Source: Bugula neritina (lineage: Eukaryota; Bryozoa; Gymnolaemata; Cheilostomatida; Bugulidae). Taken from it: a stretch of 64,000 nucleotides of DNA. The stretch lies in contig OZ037766.1 in assembly GCA_964035545.1 (NCBI GenBank), positions 14,621,222 through 14,685,221 of the forward strand. The letters run 5' to 3'. The translations under genes were made by a program, and so were the position numbers. The notes beneath the pieces were generated by a model. It made no database searches. It was not told the DNA's origin and saw only the letters and a program-made list of their open reading frames with translations. Each line of letters opens with the position of its first letter. The first letter of the stretch is position 1. This document shows positions 59,101 through 64,000 of this stretch, one piece after another.

Positions 59101-62100
59101 CAGCTAAAAAAGTGAATGAAGCAAGTTAGTTGTACCCACTTCATTCATAGAAAAGCCAATTGCAATTGCTCCTAGGAGAATTGGGAATTGTACCCTAGGA
59201 GAAAGTCTAATTGCAATCTTCCCTAGGAGAAATGCCAAATTGCAAAAACAGTTAGAGTATAATGTTAAACAATAATTTTAATAGCTTTTATGAATACTGT
59301 GACAGCAGCTTTTTGGTTTAATGATTAAAATGAAAACTTTTCTGTAAAACAATTTTTTGTGAAATGGGTTTGGCAATAGATTGGTGACTAAATTAACTAT
59401 TTTTCTATGGCATGAGTCAAAGCAGCTAAAGAAGTGAATGAAGCAAGTTAGTTGTACTCACTTCATTCATAGAAAAGCCAATTGCAATTGCTCCTAGGAG
59501 AATTGGGAATTGTACGCTAGGAGAAATGCTGATTGCAATCTTCCCTAGGAGAAATGCCAATTTGCAAAAACAGTTAGAGTATAATGTTAAACAATAATTT
59601 TAATAGCTTTTATGAATACTGTGATGGCAGCTTTTTGGTTTAATGATTAAAATGAAAACTTTTCTGTGAAACATGTTTTGTGAAATGGGTTTGGCAATAG
59701 ATTGGTGACTAAATTAACTATTTTTCTATGGCATGAGTCAAAGCAGCTAAAGAAGTGAATGAAGCAAGTAAGTTGTACTCAGTTCATTCAGAGAAAAGCC
59801 AATCGCAATTGCTCCTAGGAGAATTGGGAACTGTACTAGGGGGATTCGCAATCTCCCTAGCAATAAGGTCAAAAGGTCTTAGGAGAGATGCCAATTGGCA
59901 TCTCCCCTAGGAGAAATGCTGATTGCAATCCTCCCTAGGAGAAATGCCAATTTGCAAAAATAGTTAGAGTATAATGTTAAACAATTATTTTAATAGCTTT
60001 TATGAATACTGTGGCAGCATCTTTTTGGTTTAATGATTAAAATGAAAACTTTTCTGTAAAACATTTTTTGTGAAATGGGTTTGGCAATAGATTGGTGACT
60101 AAATTAACTATTTTTCTATGGCATGAGTCAAAACAGCTAAAGAAGTGAATGAAGCAAATTAGTTGTACTCACTTCATTCATAGAAAAGCCAATTGCAATT
60201 GCTCCTAGGAGAATTGGGAATTGTACCCTAGGAGAAAGTCTAATTGCAATCTTCCCTAGGAGAAATGCCACTTTGCAAAAACAGTTAGAGTATAATGTTA
60301 AACAATAATTCTAATAGCTTTTATGAATACTGTGACAGCAGCTTTTTGGTTTAATGATTAAAATGAAAACTTTTCTGTAAAACATTTTTTGTGAAATAGG
60401 TTTGGCAATAGATTGGTGACTAAATTAACTATATTTTTATGGCATGAGTCAAAGCAGCTAAAGAAGTGAATGAAGCAAGATAGTTGTACTCACTTCATTC
60501 ATAGAAAAGCCAATTGCAATTGCTCCTAGGAGAATTGGGAATTGTACCCTAGGAGAAATGCTGATTGCAATCTTCCTTAGGAGACATGCCAATTTGCAAA
60601 AACAGTTAGAATATAATGTAAAACAATAATTTTAATAGCTTTTATGAATACTGTGACAGCAGCTTTTTGGTTTAATGATTAAAATGAAAACTTTTCTGTA
60701 AAACATTTTTTGTGAAATGGGTTTGGCAATAGATTGGTGACTATATTAACTATTTTTCTATGGCATGAGTCAAAGCAGCTAAAAAAGTGAATGAAGCAAG
60801 TTGGTTGTACCCACTTCATTCATAGAAAAGCCAATTGCAATTGCTCCTAGGAGAATTGGGAATTGTACCCTAGGAGAAAGTCTAATTGCAATCTTCCCTA
60901 GGAGAAATGCCAAATTGCAAAAACAGTTAGAGTATAATGTTAAACAATAATTTTAATAGCTTTTATGAATACTGTGACAGCAGCTTTTTGGTTTAATGAT
61001 TAAAATGAAAACTTTTCTGTAAAACATTTTTTGTGAAATAGGTTTGGCAATAGATTGGAGACTAAATTAACTATTTTTCTATGGCATGAGTCAAAGCAGC
61101 TAAAGAAGTGAATGAAGCAAGTTAGTTGTACTCACTTCATTCATAGAAAAGCCAATTGCAATTGCTCCTAGGAGAATTGGGAATTGTACCCTAGGAGAAA
61201 TGCTGATTGCAATCTTCCTTAGGAGAAATGCCAATTTGCAAAAACAGTTAGAGTATAATGTTAAACAATAATTTTAATAGCTTTTATGAATACTGTGACA
61301 GCAGCTTTTTTGTTTAATGATTAAAATGAAAACTTTTCTGTGAAACATGTTTTGTGAAATGGGTTTGGCAATAGATTGGTGACTAAATTAACTATTTTTC
61401 TATGGCATGAGTCAAAGCAGCTAAAGAAGTGAATGAAGCAAGTAAGTTGTACTCACTTCATTCAGAGAAAAGCCAATCGCAATTGCTCCTAGGAGAATTG
61501 GGAATTGCACTATTGGGATTCGCAATCTCCCTAGCAATAAGGTCAAAAGGCCTTAGGAGAGATGCCAATTGGCATCTCCCCTAGGAGAAATGCTGATTGC
61601 AATCCTCCCTAGGAGAAATGCCAATTTGCAAAAACAGTTAGAGTATAACGTTAAACAATAATTTTAATAGCTTTTATGAATACTGTGGCAGCAGCTTTTT
61701 GGTTTAATGATTAAAATGAAAACTTTTCTGTAAAACATTTTTTGTTAAATAGGTTTGGCAATAGATTGGAGACTAAATTAACTATTTTTCTATGGCATGA
61801 GTCAAAGCAACTAAAGAAGTGAATGAAGCAAGTTAGTTGTACTCACTTCATTCATAGAAAAGCCAATTGCAATTGCTCCTAGGAGAATTGGGAATTGTAC
61901 CCTAGGAGAAATGCTGATTGCAATCTTCCTTAGGAGAAATGCCAATTTGCAAAAACAGTTAGAGTATAAAGTTAAACAATAATTTTAATAGCTTTTATGA
62001 ATACTGTGACAGCAGCTTTTTTGTTTAATGATTAAAATGAAAACTTTTCTGTGAAACATGTTTTGTGAAATGGGTTTGGCAATAGATTGGTGACTAAATT

Positions 62101-64000
62101 AACTATTTTTCTATGGCATGAGTCAAAGCAGCCAAAGAAGTGAATGAAGCAAGTAAGTTGTACTCACTTCATTCAGAGAAAAGCCAATTGCAATTGCTCC
62201 TAGGAGAATTGGGAATTGTACCCTAGGAGAAAGTCTAATTGCAATCTTCCCTAGGAGAAATGCCACTTTGCAAAAACAGTTAGAGTATAATGTTAAACAA
62301 TAATTCTACTAGCTTTTATGAATACTGTGACAGCAGCTTTTTGGTTTAATGATTAAAATGAAAACTTTTCTGTAAAACATTTTTTGTGAAATAGGTTTGG
62401 CAATAGATTGGTGACTAAATTAACTATATTTTTATGGCATGAGTCAAAGCAGCTAAAGAAGTGAATGAAGCAAGATAGTTGTACTCACTTCATTCATAGA
62501 AAAGCCAATTGCAATTGCTCCTAGGAGAATTGGGAATTGCACTATTGGGATTCGCAATCTCCCTAGCAATAAGGTCAAAAGGCCTTAGGAGAGATGCCAA
62601 TTGGCATCTCCCCTAGGAGAAATGCTGATTGCAATCCTCCCTAGGAGAAATGCCAATTTGCAAAAACAATTAGAGTATAATGTTAAACAATAATTTTAAT
62701 AGCTTTTATGAATACTGTGGCAGCAGCTTTTTGGTTTAATGATTAAAATGAAAACTTTTCTGTAAAACATTTTTTGTGAAATAGGTTTGGCAATAGATTG
62801 GAGACTAAATTAACTGTTTTTCTATGGCATGAGTCAAAGCAACTAAAGAAGTGAATGAAGCAAGTTAGTTGTACTCACTTCATTCATAGAAAAGCCAATT
62901 GCAATTGCTCCTAGGAGAATTGGGAATTGTACCCTAGGAGAAATGCTGATTGCAATCTTCCTTAGGAGAAATGCCAATTTGCAAAAACAGTTAGAGTATA
63001 AAGTTAAACAATAATTTTAATAGCTTTTATGAATACTGTGACAGCAGCTTTTTTGTTTAATGATTAAAATGAAAACTTTTCTGTGAAACATGTTTTGTGA
63101 AATGGGTTTGGCAATAGATTGGTGACTAAATTAACTATTTTTCTATGGCATGAGTCAAAGCAGCCAAAGAAGTGAATGAAGCAAGTAAGTTGTACTCACT
63201 TCATTCAGAGAAAAGCCAATTGCAATTGCTCCTAGGAGAATTGGGAATTGTACTAGGGGGATTCACAATCTCCCTAGCAATAAGGTCAAAAGGTCTTAGG
63301 AGAGATGCCAATTGGCATCTCCCCTAGGAGGAATGCTGATTGCAATCCTCCCTAGGAGAAATGCCAATTTGCAAAAATAGTTAGAGTATAATGTTAAACA
63401 ATTATTTTAATAGCTTTTATGAATACTGTGACAGCAGCTTTTTGGTTTAATGATTAAAATGAAAACTTTTCTGTAAAACATTTTTTGTGAAATGGGTTTG
63501 GCAATAGATTGGTGACTATACTAACCATTTTTCTATGGCATGAGTCAAAGCAGCTAAAGAAGTGAATGAAGCAAGTTAGTTGTACTCACTTCATTCATAG
63601 AAAAGCCAATTGCAATTGCTCCTAGGAGAATTGGGAATTGTACCCTAGGAGAAATGCTGATTGCAATCTTCCTTAGGAGAAATGCCAATTTGCAAAAACA
63701 GTTAGAGTATAATGTTAAACAATAATTTTAATAGCTTTTATGAATACTGTGGCAGCAGCTTTTTGGTTTAATGATTAAAATGAAAACTTTTCTGTAAAAC
63801 ATTTTTTGTTAAATAGGTTTGGCAATAGATTGGAGACTAAATTAACTATTTTTCTATGGCATGAGTCAAAGCAACTAAAGAAGTGAATGAAGCAAGTTAG
63901 TTGTACTCACTTCATTCATAGAAAAGCCAATTGCAATTGCTCCTAGGAGAATTGGGAATTGTACCCTAGGAGAAATGCTGCTTGCAATCTTCCTTAGGAG

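Larger units (their letters stand above)
24541..64000. repeat. Satellite array, 321/390-bp monomers, about 39.5 kb
   Basis: The landmark CTATGGCATGAGTCAAAGCA recurs from 24902 to the window end at spacings of almost exactly 321 or 390 bp (for example 27608, 27998, 28319, 28709, 29030, 29351, 29741, 30062). All copies point the same way. About 115 monomers are expected from the length. Each contains CTCCTAGGAG and further CCTAGG/CTTAGG boxes within short sub-repeats (GAGAAATGC), CAATTGCAATTG, TTTAATGATTAAA, TGAGTCA and inverted TGAATGAAG...CTTCATTCA. No ORF is conserved, and the array continues past 64000. The role is unknown; centromeric or heterochromatic DNA is the usual place for such arrays. 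Confidence 0.97.

Noticed and set aside
24541-64000. A CRISPR array
   Set aside because: Repeats are 321 or 390 bp with no unique spacers, and the rest of the window is eukaryotic.
24541-64000. Direct claim of a centromere
   Set aside because: Higher-order satellite structure is suggestive, but I saw no CENP-B-box-like motif and no independent evidence such as CenH3 binding.

Overview
The window looks like nuclear DNA of an invertebrate metazoan. It carries one spliced-looking exon of an axonemal radial-spoke protein, Ty3/Gypsy and BEL/Pao retrotransposons, hAT- and Harbinger-like DNA transposons, a tRNA-like sequence and a very long satellite array. A sponge, cnidarian, mollusc or other aquatic animal would fit; the sequence alone does not decide which.

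Layout. (1) 1-4726: the right-hand part of a Polinton/adintovirus-like element. Five complete, undamaged, intron-free ORFs and the first codons of a sixth are packed with gaps of 3-108 bp. They encode a small basic virion-core-like protein, a conserved Polinton-type protein, a phospholipase A2-integrase-chromodomain fusion, a packaging ATPase and a repetitive fibre-like protein. Every gene is preceded directly by TAA (TAAATG across the start). The element ends in a 215-bp direct repeat and a terminal inverted repeat. Capsid, protease and polymerase genes would lie left of the window. (2) 4959-5086: a lone exon of a radial spoke head 4/6-like gene. (3) 6292-6362: a tRNA-like sequence. (4) 6561-9807: a decayed multi-copy metazoan gene of unknown function, with one segment inverted. 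(5) 10130 to about 17160: a Ty3/Gypsy element on the minus strand (Gag, protease, RT, RNase H, integrase, plus an accessory ORF with a C2H2 zinc finger). It is inactivated by stops, a changed RT active site and a deletion in integrase. (6) 17237-19044: a non-autonomous hAT-like element with 8-bp target duplications. (7) 19268-22510: a BEL/Pao remnant on the plus strand, itself split by a 344-bp MITE (21348-21691). (8) 22956-23037: two adjacent hairpins. (9) 23191-24242: a second, internally deleted Gypsy copy. (10) About 24250-24355: a 29-bp minisatellite.

(11) 24541-64000: about 39.5 kb of one tandem satellite, running off the right end. There are two monomer lengths: S of about 321 bp, and L of about 390 bp, which has 69 bp more with a perfect 20-bp palindrome. 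These are ordered into higher-order repeats of 1,743 bp (L-S-L-S-S), 1,995 bp (one L, five S) and about 1,033 bp (one L, two S), with larger internal duplications. Nearly every monomer carries a TGAGTCA (AP-1-type) heptamer and several CCTAGG boxes. No gene is visible in the array.

Only the Polinton genes look intact and could work together: DNA packaging, integration, membrane penetration and attachment. Most other coding sequence is transposon remains. The most interesting items are the PLA2-integrase fusion with its shared TAAATG start motif and the higher-order satellite.
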